A stretch of 64,000 bases of DNA. Source: Platanthera guangdongensis. Lineage: Eukaryota > Streptophyta > Magnoliopsida > Asparagales > Orchidaceae. The DNA is taken from the NCBI GenBank assembly GCA_039583875.1, contig CM077158.1, positions 122,695,900 to 122,759,899 on the forward strand, read 5' to 3'. Made by a program: the position numbers and the translations under genes. The notes under the pieces are model-generated. The model did not search any database. It was given only the letters and a program-made list of their open reading frames with translations, and was not told the origin of the DNA. Of the stretch, positions 31,216 through 42,143 are shown piece after piece. Every line of letters begins with the position of its first letter. Position 1 is the first letter of the stretch.

Positions 31216-32090
31216 ATTTCTCCTTCAATAGAAGAAGTGATCGATCACAATTAATATTGAAGATCATATACAGATATCTAACAACAAGAAGAAGACCTTC
31301 GACAGAAGATCTAAGAAGTTGGAGAGAGAGAGATCCATCTAAGAAGTGTAGTTGCTGAACCAGGCTGCCAAGAAAGATTCAGATTGAGATCTAAATCTCA
31401 AGTCAGAAGCTGATTGAAGATCAACTTCTCAGGAGATTCAACCCTACTGAGTTCAGATTCAAGAAGTTTTGAAGAAAGTTAAGAGAGGTTGATCTCTGCC
31501 ATCAAGTTCTTCCAAGAACTGATCAAGAAGCCATCCATCCATTCTCTCTCTATCAGGGTGGTGGTTATTCACTTTGTTAAATCAAATTTTTGTAGGATAT
31601 TTATAGATCTGAGATCTGAGACTATAAGCCTGTTTTATAAAGGATGTGGGTAGGAGAGTAAATTCTCTGAGTGGTAGGCCTTGTTGAAGGCTGAGGTAGG
31701 GCTGTGAGCCTGAGTTGTAGGAGATTGTGATCTCTGAGTGTAGTCCTTGTTGAAGGCTGAGGTAGGGCAGTTTGCCTGAGTTGTAGGAGCCTTGTTTGGG
31801 TTTCTGAGTTATAAGATCTGAGGATCTGAGGTGAAATGCAGAAGTTAGGCCTAATCTAGTACACTGCTAGATAGGCGAATGGGGAAAGTGGATGTACCCA
31901 GACCTTGGTGAACCACTATAAAAACTGTGTGCACTCTGCGATTGATTGTTTCTGTGATTTCTGTGTTGTGTTAGCAATAGAATTTGCAGTTTATTATTAG
32001 TTAACTGAACAGCTTTTCTGCCTTAAAAGAAAATCAGGAATTACACCTATTCACCCCCCCCCCCTAGGTGGTTAGGCACTAATTCTTTCA

Positions 32091-33534
32091 TATATAAACA
32101 CTAACACGTCCAACAACGATAGACAAAACAACTTAATCCACCGATAAAACATTCTAAGGATGATTGAACGCACCTAGTCAAGATTGAAATTACCATGACT
32201 AGATTTTATAATTTTTTTGAGTGATCTACAAGGACTAAACATAACCATAGTTTGGAAAGACAACACAAAAAAGGCAAGAAAATTAAGGAACAAAGGCATA
32301 ACGGTTAGCATCAGACCGGACAAGAAACAACGAAGGAAAACCACCACTTGCCTTGGTTGTACCAAAAAAGGTACTCTGAATCGCTCCGCGTCGTAGATCG
32401 GGGCAAAAGAACACAGGAGAAGTTGATATCTAGACAAAAAATGGCGGAAAAGGGATTGGGCCGAAAAACCCTAACGAAAAAAACTCAACGAATGGGGAAG
32501 AAATTACCACGATAGCGTAGCTCTCGGCGAGAGCTTTCCGGATCTAAGTTTGGTTGAAGATTTCGAGCACCGGAGAACCGTCGGCGGCCACCGGAAGATT
32601 CACGAAAAAGAAACTCTCTCTCTCACTCGCTGCTCTAGTTCGGGAGAAAAATAACGGAGAAGATGAAGTTTGTTTCTAAAACCTAAGTCCAAGAATATAT
32701 ATATATATAATGTTTAAAAAAAGTTTTGTCAAAAACGGGTTATTTCGAGCGGTTTCGCGGGAACCCAAAATAGAGGTCAAGGATGACTTCAAATCAAAAA
32801 GTGTCCAGCATGAAAGTTGTAAATATCGTCGAGACGAACAAATTTTATGTTGACCTTGTTTTCGCATGATACAGTTTTGACCCTCAAAACGATGCCCGAA
32901 CTCAGACTGAAAAGAACCACTCGGGATGAATGAACGGGTACTCGAGAGAGAAAACACAGGTACTCGAGAGGAGAAAGCAGCTACTCGAGAGCAAAATACA
33001 GGTACTCGAGTCGAATTAGGTGGTACTCGAGAGAAGAAAACATTACCAGAGTAGATCCAGGATTCACTCGAGAAGAAGCAGAACGGCGAGCCGAATAAAA
33101 TGAAATAGGAGTTCAAAACGGAGGCCCGAAAGCGAGACGAATAAAATGAAATTTTCACCATAGGCGAACACTGACGCTACAAACGCAACGGCGAAGTCAA
33201 AATCAAAATCCGACGAGCCATTCCCGAGATATAAATTTTCCAAGTATGCGATGAACATAAATTAATCAAAACTTCAATCGCGCGCCGAGACTGCAAAAAT
33301 GCTCAGATTGCGATGAAACCTGACGTGCAAGTCCAAAATTACTCAACTTAAATCTCAAATGCAAAAATTGCCGATTACATTAGAAATTCAAGAAATCGGC
33401 CGACTCGACCGGAGAGACGCGAAAATGCTATAATGGCGTTGCGCCGCCAACTCGACGTTAAAAGTAACGTCAAGACGTCATAACTATGACGATACCAATC
33501 CAATAAAATCAGCGAAAAAAATAGGGGCGTTACA
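32091..33534 (-). repeat. 3' LTR of gypsy E (5' 1.4 kb only)
   Basis: Starts (minus) TGTAACGCCCC at 33534. Homologous to 45195-46704. Contains the CTCGAG array (32935-33070) and a short (AT)n at 32694-32710. The rest is displaced by copia D. Predicted minus-strand ORFs here are not supported. Confidence 0.88.
32935..33070. repeat. CTCGAG-word array (gypsy E 3' LTR)
   Basis: Seven copies of GTACTCGAGAG or its variants (TACTCGAGTCGAA, CACTCGAGAA), spaced about 20-30 bp apart. The core is the palindrome CTCGAG, often extended to ACTCGAGT. The matching array in the other LTR is at 46086-46245. Confidence 0.85.
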
Positions 33535-33552
33535 GTCACCTCCCCTAAAAGG
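33535..33552 (-). other. Polypurine tract of gypsy E
   Basis: Minus-strand TTTTAGGGGAGGTGAC immediately before the 3' LTR start; close to the A tract. Confidence 0.82.
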
Positions 33553-33830
33553 AAGTTTCATCCCGAAACTTATCACAACTCCAAAACCAAACTAAAAATG
33601 CGAAATTTAAACACAAACTAAAACATAGAGACATAACAGAACTAGAAGAAGAGGTGCGGATGAGATTCTCTCATCGCTGATTCCAATTCCCACGTCGCGC
33701 TCTCGACGTCCTAGTTTCTCCAAAGAACCTTGACCATAGGAATGGTCTTCCACCGCAACACTCGATCTAGAGATTCCAAAACGCGGACGGGCTCTTCCAC
33801 ATACGAAAGGTTGGGCTGAATCTGGGGAAC

Positions 33831-35099
33831 CTAGTCAAGAACTTGACGATCACTACGAACACACTTCCGCAACTGGCTCACATGGAACACATCGTGGACA
33901 CCAGGGAAGGTAGCGGGTAATTCCAGCCGATAAGCTAACACTTCGATGCGCTCTAGAATCTGAAAAGGTCCCACATATCGGGGGTCTAACTTGTGGTTCC
34001 TTCCAAATCTTTTTAAACCTAGCATCGGATAAACTTTCAGAAAAACCAAGTCCCCAATGGCAAACTCTAGATCAACCCTTCGTCGATTAGCATATTTCTC
34101 ATAACGCTCTTGTGCTACTCGGAGCTTCTCTCGAATATAAGTCACAGCATAATTCATCTCCTCAAGGGCTTCCAGACCAAGCAATGGTCTCTCACCAACC
34201 TCAGCCCAAAATAAAGGAGTCCTACAATGCCTCCCATACAAGGCCTCAAACTGGGCCATCTGCAAACTCTCTTGATAACTATTATTGTAAGCAAATTCCA
34301 TGAGTCTGAGACGTTCATCCCAAGCACAACCATGATCCAAAATATAACACCTGATCATATGCTCCACGATCTGATTAACTCGCTCTGTTTGGCCATTCGT
34401 TTGCGGATGATAGGCGGTGGAATACCTTAAATCGGTACCCAACCCCACTTGTAAACTCTTCCAAAAATGAGACGTAAATCTGGAGTCTCGATCTGATATG
34501 ATGCTGACAGGTACATCATGTAATCTGATGACCTCTTCAAGATACAGCTCAACTATCTTCTTCATGGAATACCCAATCTTAAAGGGCACAAAGTGAGCGC
34601 ACTTTGTCAATCTATCGATTATTACCCAAACAGAGTCATGCACACAGGGAGATTTTGGTAGACCTGTGATGAAATCCATTGAAATACTCTCCCACTTCCA
34701 CTGTGGAATATCTAGCGGTGTCAGTTTACCAACATGCCTTCTATGATCTGCTTTAACACGCTGACACGTGTAACATTCTGACACAAACTTTGCTATGTCA
34801 TTCTTCATTCCTGACCACCAAACAATTTGCTTTAGATCTTTATACATCTTGGTGGAACCAGGATGGTATGAAACATTGGAACCATGAGCTTGTTTACAAA
34901 TCTTAGCCCAAATGTCACCAATGGCAGGAATACAAAATCTACTCCGATATTTCAGAGTACCTAACTCGTCCAAAGAGAAATCAGGTAACTCTCCTTTCTC
35001 CGTTCTTTTCCAGAGGTGCAACAAATCAGGATCCTCCTTCTGGTGCACTCTGGTAAGGGAAATCCTAGAGGGCTCTTCTACTTCCAAACTAGCAGGCAT
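33831..35099 (-). pseudogene. Integrase of gypsy E
   Basis: A 422-codon open stretch: HHCC zinc finger (HGSNVSYHPGSTKMYKDL ... CYTCQRVK), catalytic D (SMDFITGLP), D (ISDRDSRF) and E (GQTERVNQ), then the C-terminal LDPRYVGPFQILERIE and HDVFHVSQLRK. A TAG after DRQVLD ends it; chromodomain-like text continues in other frames to about 33660. The N-terminal MPASLEVEEPSR lies exactly at the fusion with the protease, where about 1.6 kb of RT/RNase H present in A is absent. Confidence 0.92.
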
Positions 35100-35410
35100 C
35101 GGATGACTGAATCATACTTGGACAACCAGTCCATGCCCAAAATCACGTCAAAGTCTGCCGGATGCAATACCATCAGATCCGCAAAAGCTATGAAATCGCA
35201 TAGACAAATAGGGCATCCCTGAATTCCCCGATTTGATATCACCAGATCTCCAGAAGGAAGTTTGACGTTGAAGGAGTCCTCTAACTGAATCGCCTCCAAA
35301 CGATATCTATCTACGAAACTCCGCGCCACGAAAGAATGGGTGGCACTCGAATCAAAAAGGACGCGCGCCCACCTATTCCGCACCTTAAACTCCCCTAAAA
35401 CGTAACGCAC
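35078..35410 (-). pseudogene. Protease of gypsy E, active-site glycine changed
   Basis: Retropepsin-like domain with VILGMDWLSKYD conserved. The active-site motif reads LFDSSATHSF where gypsy A has LFDSGATH, so the catalytic DSG has become DSS. The frame runs into the deletion junction (YDSVIRC then LLVWK stop), overlapping the start of the integrase ORF in another frame. Confidence 0.85.
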
Positions 35411-35519
35411 ATAACTAAACGAACGAAACTAAAGCAAACAATGTAGGGTAAAAGAAAAACTAGAATCTGACCTGATATCACCTGGGTAGTGGTCTGAGCT
35501 TCATCTCTAGTCACCACAT

Positions 35520-36697
35520 TTAGCTTTCCTTTCCCTTATCCTGGGCTGGTGGCGGCGGCAGAGCTCTAAGTGGGGTAGGCTGCAGTGGGGACTGAGCCTG
35601 AGGGCATGAAGACTTCATGTGTCCCTTCTGCCCGCACTGGAAGCAAGTCTTTTCTTTGATCCAGCAACGATTCACATTATGCCCCTTCTTTGAATAGAAT
35701 GAGCACACCAGCTCTCTATTGGGTGCGCCTTTGATAGCGAGCACCTGCTGCTGCTTTAGGGTGGCGGTCCTCTTGAAACACCTTTCGTAAGAGTGGCTAG
35801 GTCGACCACAGAAGCAACAAATTCCCCCACCTTTCTTTTTCGAAGGAGGGCCGGATGCCCTAGAACTTCCATCCTCAACACCTTTCCTCTTATCGTTTCT
35901 CGCCACAGCACCTCGATTCTTGACATTTTCGATCGCCTCAACCTTCAGTGCGTCCTCTAATGCCTAAGCATAGACTTCTGCTCGATAAGCGCATGTCAAC
36001 TGCTGGACATCACTTCTTAATCCACCAAGAAAACGCTTCACTCTTCCCTCCTCCGAAGATACCAAATCAGGAGCAAATCTACTCAACTTGCTAAACTCAA
36101 TCTCGTACTCACTCACCGTGAGCTGTCTCTGCTTCAGATGCAGGAAGTTATTCATGAGACGGTCCTGCTCGACCGAGGGCAAAAACTTTTCAGCAGCATC
36201 TTCTTAAAAGAGTCCCAGGAACAGCCTTCCTTCATATTCTCCTTTTCACGAATCCACCAACTCTTTGCTAGGCCTTTTAACTGATAGGCTACAATCATAA
36301 CCATCTGGGGTTCTAAAATCCCGGAATACGAAAACAACTTTTCGATTGAGATGATCCAATCATCCAAAATCATAAAGTCGACACTCCTGTCGTAGGTGGG
36401 AGGTCTCAATCGTTGGAAGTGCGATAGGAAATTAATTTCTGGTGGTATCGCCATCGGGGGCACTAGAGGAGCAGGGGTATTGGGCACGGCTTGGCCCAAG
36501 GTAGGCTCTTACACTAAAGGTTGTTGCGCGAGAGCGGCAGACAACAGAGACTCAATTTGCGATTGCATCACAACCAATTGTCTCGACAGAGCCTCGTTGC
36601 TCTGACGCAAACTCTCAATAATCGCATCGCTTTGCGCACCTAATGACTCACCCTCCGACTGGGGAGTCGACCTCGTCGCAGGACGCTTTGGCGGCAT
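35520..36697 (-). pseudogene. gag: gag of gypsy E, several frameshifts and stops
   Basis: Start ATG at 36697 (MPPKRPATRSTPQSEGE), matching gypsy A. TAA near 36511, frameshift near 36180 (within the KSFLPSVEQDR region), TAG near 35966. Conserved blocks: coiled coil SLRQSNEALSRQ, LRPPTYDR, LKGLAKSWW, LTVSEYEIEFSKLSRFAP, zinc knuckles CCFCGRPSHSYERC and CFQCGQKGHMKSSC. The third knuckle is intact here but interrupted in A. Confidence 0.85.
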
Positions 36698-37358
36698 TTT
36701 TAAAGAGTAAACGAACAACTCATCAAAATCCTAGCTTACGACAAAACAATATGACTAGTTCAGACCATTATTAAAGATACTTGCTTATGCTGCAACTTGA
36801 TCTGGGATTTTATAATGATGCTATGTCCTACTTAGGATGATATCCTCTCATCCTATTGACTCTTGTGTCTATGACATGAATTCATGGGTTCTATATTCTT
36901 ATTTAAAATCAAGTGTGTACATGTGTCATCATGTAAACCTTAACTTAGCACGCGTGCTTATACGATGATATGCAATGTATGAAGTGTTATGCATTCTAAA
37001 AAAAAGGCCTTAAAGCATGCATGAGCGGCGTACACATGAAATGTTATGCATCCCATACTACATAACATCGCATGCAACGAGCAAAGAAAACGTGCTAATG
37101 GGCACTCATGTGATGGTGGTTATGCATCCCATACTACATAACCGTCGCATGTTGCCTCCTATGGTGGATCCATATACAAACACATATTATTCACCCCATA
37201 CTACATAATATGCCCCGTATACTTCTTATCATGCTATGAGTGCAGTGACTATGCTTTGGCTAAGATGTACTGATGACACATCGGTGTGTGCATGAAATGT
37301 CAATAAATAACTAACACTAACAAGGGAAGGTTGCCCGACCAATTGCCAAGCAACCTCC
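36698..37358 (-). other. Untranslated leader of gypsy E with three hairpins
   Basis: Holds minus-strand hairpins at 37183-37212, 37118-37143 and 37035-37074. The loop TAGTATGGGATG is conserved in two (TAGTATGGGGTG in the third). Stems: CATATTAT/ATAATATG; GGTTATG/CATAACC; ATGTTATG/CATAACAT extended by an outer CATG pair. Order and distance from the PBS match the leader of gypsy A. Confidence 0.75.
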
Positions 37359-37370
37359 CTCTGATAACAA
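37359..37370 (-). other. Primer binding site of gypsy E
   Basis: Minus-strand TTGTTATCAGAG follows the LTR end TGTGACA (37372). Met-tRNA type with one change, as in copia B. Confidence 0.82.
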
Positions 37371-37371
37371 C

Positions 37372-37429
37372 TGTCACAACCCGCATTTTCCCAATAATTT
37401 AATTATATCAGAGTACGGGAAAATACACG
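37372..37429 (-). repeat. 5' LTR of gypsy E, 3' end piece
   Basis: Minus-strand end of the LTR (GGGTTGTGACA), interrupted at 37429/37430 by F. The remainder is at 43950-46704; together about 2.81 kb, close to the 2.84 kb LTR of A. Confidence 0.88.
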
Positions 37430-37968
37430 TGATGACTAATTTTAGTCGTCGCTTTTTGGGTAGTTCAGTATTCATAAATATTAGGTTTTAATATAGTTTT
37501 ATCTATTTATATGCTTAATTATGTTGTTATTTTAATGTTTGATGTTATAATATAAAAATCTATAGTTTATTATATGTATTTTTGTAATATTATGTTATGT
37601 TTGTTGTATTATTTTATGTTATAAAAAAATAATAAAACTAACGTTTGTTTTGCTTTGTCGTTTGTAGGTTCAAGTCCGAGTAGCCCTCATCAAAGCCCAC
37701 ATGTTGCAGCCTAACTACAAGCCTACCCGAGCTTCAACATGCAACCCGAGCAGCCCACTTATTGATGCATGCCCGAGCCTTGATGATGCATGCATCCTGG
37801 TCACTCCACCATCAGCCCACTCCATGCAGCCCCCCTCAAAGTGCAGCAGCCCTTTACTTCAATTGAGCAGCCCATTTCAATGATGTAGCAGCCCGGCTCC
37901 TCTCCAAGCCCAAACCCGAGAAACCCATTACATGAAGCAACCCGAGTACATGAATCTCCCACCATACA

Positions 37969-38245
37969 AGGCCGGCCCACTTCAAAGATTCATGCATGGC
38001 CGGCCACATTCATGCATATCCTCTCTCTCTCCCATCCTCATTAATTTGCACATGCATGAATCTCCCATTCATGCTTGGCCGGCCCCTCTCTTTCCCCCCT
38101 CTTTATTCCTCATTCATCTCCCCCTCTCTATTTTATATTCTCTATTTTATTTCCATAAATTGCATGCAATGAATCCACCTTCCTCTCTCTCTCCTTCATT
38201 TAATGTCATGCATGAACATTTTCCCCTACACATGGCCGGCCACCC
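37969..38245. repeat. GGCCGGCC words upstream of the TATA box (element F)
   Basis: Four near-copies of the 8-bp palindrome (AAGGCCGGCCCA, ATGGCCGGCCAC twice, TTGGCCGGCCCC) with ATGCAT/CATGCATG palindromes between them. Looser than the other arrays but in the same place relative to TATA. The second LTR repeats it at 42680-42955. Confidence 0.6.
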
Positions 38246-38290
38246 CCTTTATCCCTTCATCTCCATTTTTCTAGAACCTTCCTCCTCTCC

Positions 38291-38299
38291 TATAAAAGG
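38291..38299 (+). promoter_or_regulatory. TATA box of element F LTR
   Basis: TATAAAAGG, a strong consensus, 0.86 kb into the LTR; repeated at 43000-43008 in the second LTR. Confidence 0.65.
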
Positions 38300-39245
38300 A
38301 AGTCCATGCCTCATGTTGAAAAAAAGGAAGAGAGAAGCTTGATGAGTTAGAAAGTTTTTGTTAGAGAATTTTTTGTTTAAGTTAGTTAAGATTTTGTTCT
38401 AATGCAAGTTTTCATTTCTTATTGTATTTCTCGTCTTATTGTAATCTTTCTTTTAGTAGAATAGTATTGTCTTGTCTTTATTATTATGTACCTCTTTTTA
38501 ACTTTTTAACGAAAAATTATTCTCTTTCTCTTATTCTTGTGATTTCCCTTTTTACTATGCGTAGCTAATTTTCCGTTAGCATTCGATCATGGGGATCCAT
38601 GAAATGAGATGAGGTTTTCTTTTGTTTCTTAGTTTTATTTTTGGTTAATTTTTATCGATCCTTCTTTGATTTTTATTTTATCGACTCCGTATTTCCGGTA
38701 TACGGTAGTAGGCTTGGGATCTCATATTTGAGTAGCCGAGAGGCTCGTGAATGTGAAAGATCACTCGAAGAAGGAAGGAGTTGAACGCAATCCTAGAGAT
38801 AGGATAACGTAAATCTTCCGGATTGGAGTCAAATCCAATAGTGTGGGTCACCTCGATAATGCGACTTTAAGCCTTTTTGACTTGAAAGAGATTTCGGTCA
38901 AAACGTCTATAAGTCAGGGGATTTAATGCTCTAGCGAGATTATTTCCTAATTTCTGATCCGTCACGGTCGAGTATGATTTGCAAATTTAAAACTATGCCT
39001 TTTCATCCCTCTCATTTCATTTTATGGTGAATCTTCGATTGAATGCTAACTTTCTATTATAAAGTTTTTCGTCTAAAACATTATCTTTCGTTTTAGTTTA
39101 AAAATTTTCAAAACTCATTTTATTTCGGTAGGATAATAGTTCAAGCGTGAGTAGCAGTATTTGACAACCCCGTGTTTAAATACGACCTTGATACTACAAT
39201 TTGATAGGTACACTTGCCTGTTCGGGTTTTAGCCCATCAAATTTT

Positions 39246-39263
39246 TGGCGCCGTTGCCGGGGA
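39246..39263 (+). other. Primer binding site of element F
   Basis: TGGCGCCGTTGCCGGGGA, seven bases after the LTR end. This PBS is characteristic of Athila/Tat-type and LARD elements (complementary to a tRNA other than Met, commonly given as tRNA-Asp). It sets F apart from all other elements in the window. Confidence 0.85.
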
Positions 39264-39361
39264 ACTTCTTCGTCAATATTTTGAAAATGCTTACGCTATT
39301 ACTGCTGCAAAAATAAAAAAAATTTAATTTTTCGCTTTCTTTTTTGTAACAGTTTTTCTTT

Positions 39362-39481
39362 ATGGAATCGTCTTATTTTGGCGCATTTTGTAATTTTTGC
39401 GGGTCGCATGACAACTTTTATTATCAATGTCTTTCGGGAATCCCTCCCTATTTTGATTTCAATTTTTCTGGGGCAGGTTAA
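39362..39481 (+). pseudogene. Short gag-like remnant with a zinc-knuckle-like motif (F)
   Basis: ATG at 39362 opens 39 codons: MESSYFGAFCNFCGSH, then DNFYYQC, then TAA at 39479. The CxxC...H...C pattern resembles, but does not match, a CCHC knuckle. Overlapping text in another frame reads FYPTWEMGNPSYFSY, recalling the gag tail found after this knuckle in LARD/Athila elements. Too short to be a working Gag. Confidence 0.5.
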
Positions 39482-39525
39482 AGTGGCCAATTTGACCCTT
39501 ACTCCAATTTTATCCTACTTGGGAG

Positions 39526-40047
39526 ATGGGGAACCCGTCTTATTTTTCTTATGCTTTTGCCCCGCAAAGCGCCGCGCCTCTAAATTTTAATTCAATCGAT
39601 TATGGGTATTTTGAATTGCAAACTTATATTGATAATATTAATTCGCATTTAAAGACCATTATCGATTATTTTTCTCGTGAGGCCGCTTCGTTTTCTTCGT
39701 CTTCTTCTCCGTCTCCTTCAATTTCTTCATGTAATGAGTCACCGGATATCCCGGCGGGCCTTTTTCCTCTCGAGGAGGATAACTATTTGGATATTCCGGA
39801 TTGTTTCCTTCCTCCTTTGGATGACACCTCTATGGATATTCCGGCATGCTTCTTACCCGTTGAGGATGACGAGACGTCTCTTATTTCTTCTTCTGAAGAC
39901 GTTTGTGATTCCATTTTCATTTTAACTTCCACTGTTCCAAATTTTCCTATTTTTAGCGAATCTTCTTCTTTTATTTTAGATACTTCTTCTTTAGTTCTTT
40001 CTACCCCCTCCTCCCAAAATTTCCCAAGATTCTCCTTCTCCATGTGA
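39526..40047 (+). CDS. Possible remnant ORF of element F, unknown function
   Basis: 173 codons, Ser/Asp/Pro-rich, starting MGNPSYFSYAFAP. Three repeats of a short unit are visible: DIPAGLFPLEEDN, DIPDCFLPPLDD and DIPACFLPVEDDE. No known domain. Its start overlaps the gag-like text in frame with FYPTWEMGNPSYFSY, so it may be the C-terminal remainder of the same protein after a frameshift. Codon use is T-rich like the surrounding DNA, so coding status is doubtful. Confidence 0.35.
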   Translation: MGNPSYFSYAFAPQSAAPLNFNSIDYGYFELQTYIDNINSHLKTIIDYFSREAASFSSSSSPSPSISSCNESPDIPAGLFPLEEDNYLDIPDCFLPPLDDTSMDIPACFLPVEDDETSLISSSEDVCDSIFILTSTVPNFPIFSESSSFILDTSSLVLSTPSSQNFPRFSFSM

Positions 40048-42102
40048 AATTTTCTTTAATGAAACCTCTTTTTCACCTTCTTTTATTCCTCTTTCTATTT
40101 CTTCTTCTTTTTTCTCTTCTCCTGTTGACGACCCCTTCTTATTTACAGCAGAGTTCTTCTATAACTCCATCTGTTCCTTTTTGGGCGTCATTCCCTTGAA
40201 GATTCCACCGCAGTCGGTGCGATTCTTCACTTTTTCCTTTTTTTAATTTACTCTCCTAAGCGCATACTTAGGGAGTTACCACTGCACTGCACTTTTTATT
40301 TTCCATTTAGCTAACCAATAACGTCGGGCTCAACCGACGTTAAACAAAGAGCGCTCTTGGGAGGCACCCCTTGCTTATCCTTTTGCTATTTCTTTTTCTT
40401 TTTGTTTGCTTATTGTGTTTTGCAGGAATAAAACCTCCGGCGGTTCGTTTGGCTCAATCATTTTTTTTCTTCCTTAGGCCTGAGCCGGTGTCTAGCTTAC
40501 GCATGGGGAACGAAATCAGCATTCGGCCTTACGAATCCGGGGAAGTCGTTTTCTTTTTCAGTATTTACTTTATCGCACCCCCTCCCTTTTCGTCTACCTT
40601 TTTTCATTTTTTTCTCTTTTGAATTGAGGGCAATGCAAAACATAAGCATGGGGGAGGGTTTAGATTCTTTCTTTTTTTTCTTCTTTCCTTTAGAAAAAAA
40701 ATGCTTTAAAACAAAATTCAAAAAAAAATTAGTATTGTTATATTAAGCCTTTTTATTATTTTTATTTAACTATTTCAAAAATCCAAAAATAAAAATGCTA
40801 AAATATATTTGAAAAACAAAATCGAAAATTATTTTCATCTTTATTTTTATGTTTCTTCTATTGATGTGTAGGCCCGTGCGGTTCCTTAGTTCTATTTACA
40901 TTTCTTTGAAATAGTTTCCTAAATTTATCTGTTTAACATAGCTTAGTTTTACTAGTTTCTTTTTCTTAAATATATGCATCCGTTTTTTACGTTATAAGTT
41001 AGCAATTTGTAGTCATGCCTTTTTATTCGGTTAGTTGCTTACGAATGGTTGCTAGGTAATATTAGCTTTTTTTCATTTGTGGGGTAGTCTTTCTTGGTGT
41101 CTAGAACTTGTCCCTAGTGACTCTCGTAATATTTGCGTCGTTTTTATGTACTTTAGAAATGATTTAGGCCACCCTTTGACTAGTTTGAGCTTTTCTTGCC
41201 CACCAACAAATTTACCATTGCAAAACAATTTTTGGGCCTTTTTCCATGTTTCTTTGTTTTTAGCTCCATCTTTAATTTCATCATTTCACCAAAGCCAAAA
41301 TATCTTTCCTATTTCACACTAAACTTTGAGCTTAATTATCATTTTTTGTGAAGGGTTATATCTTTGAAATGAAAAGGAGTGTTTAAAGCTTATATTTGGA
41401 GCTTTCCTTAAAAAGTTATTAAAGAAGAAAAAATTATTATTATCAAATAAAATGTGAAATCAATGAAAAAGAAAAAAAATGAAGTTTATTTGTGCCCAAT
41501 TTATGAAAAGAAAAAAGTTCATGGCCTTTGTTTGTTAGTTTGAATTGAAGAATGATGTACTTGTCATTTCTCATTTCTCTTCATGTTTTTATTTTTGAGC
41601 TCAACCTTGGTTTAGTGTTTAAGCCCTCATATTTATCCTTGTTTTCATTTCCTAATCATTTACCAAAGCCAAGTTTTAACGCCTATAGAAGTCCTATTAA
41701 TCTTTAGAACATAAATTCACGTAGTGGAGAGAGTGTGAACGGACAAGCCTACGGCCACCATCATTGATGGATTTCTCTGGAGGTTATCTTGAGGTGATTT
41801 ATGGTTAATTGTTATTCTAGCAACCTAGTAGTTCATTAATGAGCTGTTTATTTAGAATTTCTACTCTTGTTTCTCTTATTTTCATTAATTTTGGATGCCT
41901 TGTTTTAAGATTTAGAAATGTGTCATTTTTCTTTATGTTCTAATGATATTTTTAGGTCTCCACTTTCAAGTTTTCTATTGTGCACTTCTAACCCCAATAA
42001 TTGTTAACATAGGAATTAGGATAGTTTAATTTTTCTTGTTTTGTTTTTCTTAATTATGAAATCTAAATTTGCTTTGTTTACTTTTCCCTAGTTTTCAATT
42101 CT
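40048..42102 (+). other. Internal non-coding region of element F
   Basis: About 2 kb of T-rich and A-rich DNA without recognisable protein sequence. Landmarks: the structured block at 40320-40370, a G-rich CATGGGGGAGGG at 40648, and long poly-pyrimidine stretches. This replaces the pol region of an autonomous relative. Confidence 0.75.
40320..40370 (+). promoter_or_regulatory. Double hairpin block of element F
   Basis: AACGTCGG (40320-40327) pairs with CCGACGTT (40334-40341), followed by TAAACA and the perfect 12-bp palindrome AAGAGCGCTCTT (40347-40358) and then GGGAGGCACCCC. I recall a similar TTAAACAAGCGC...GGGAGGCAACCC text in many Athila-type and LARD elements, not verified here. Role unknown. 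Confidence 0.6.
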
Positions 42103-42143
42103 ATTTGCTTGGGGGCAAGCAAATACTCTAGCATGGGGGAATT
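42103..42143 (+). other. Hairpin and polypurine tract of element F
   Basis: ATTTGCTTG (42103-42111), loop GGGG, CAAGCAAAT (42116-42124): a perfect 9-bp stem just before the polypurine tract GCATGGGGGAATT (42131-42143). The 3' LTR follows and itself begins with the perfect inverted repeat GATGACTAA/TTAGTCATC (42145-42164). Confidence 0.75.

Larger units (their letters stand above)
22667..32090 (+). mobile_element. Copia D, SIRE/Maximus-like, 3' portion
   Basis: Ty1/copia element whose 5' LTR and gag start lie left of the window, beyond the A insertion at 22666/22667. Order here: gag end, pol (PR-IN-RT-RH), GTGTCGACAC array, TATA box, ORF3, PPT, 3' LTR (30315-32090). Same layout as B but a different family. 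Flank from 32091 (TATAT) is the LTR of E, so D is inserted in E. Degraded by many stops and at least two frameshifts. Confidence 0.9.
30315..32090 (+). repeat. 3' LTR of copia D
   Basis: 1776 bp, TGTTGGGTACATTGG to AATTCTTTCA, with a C-run before the 3' end as in B. Carries the GTGTCGACAC array and a TATA box at 31206. Its partner LTR is outside the window. Confidence 0.88.
37430..39239 (+). repeat. 5' LTR of element F
   Basis: Begins with the hairpin GATGACTAA/TTAGTCGTC (one wobble). Around 37680-37960 it has many AGCAGCCC and CCCGAG words, then GGCCGGCC words at 37969-38240, and a TATA box TATAAAAGG at 38291. The short ORFs inside are not conserved as coding in the second LTR. Confidence 0.9.
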
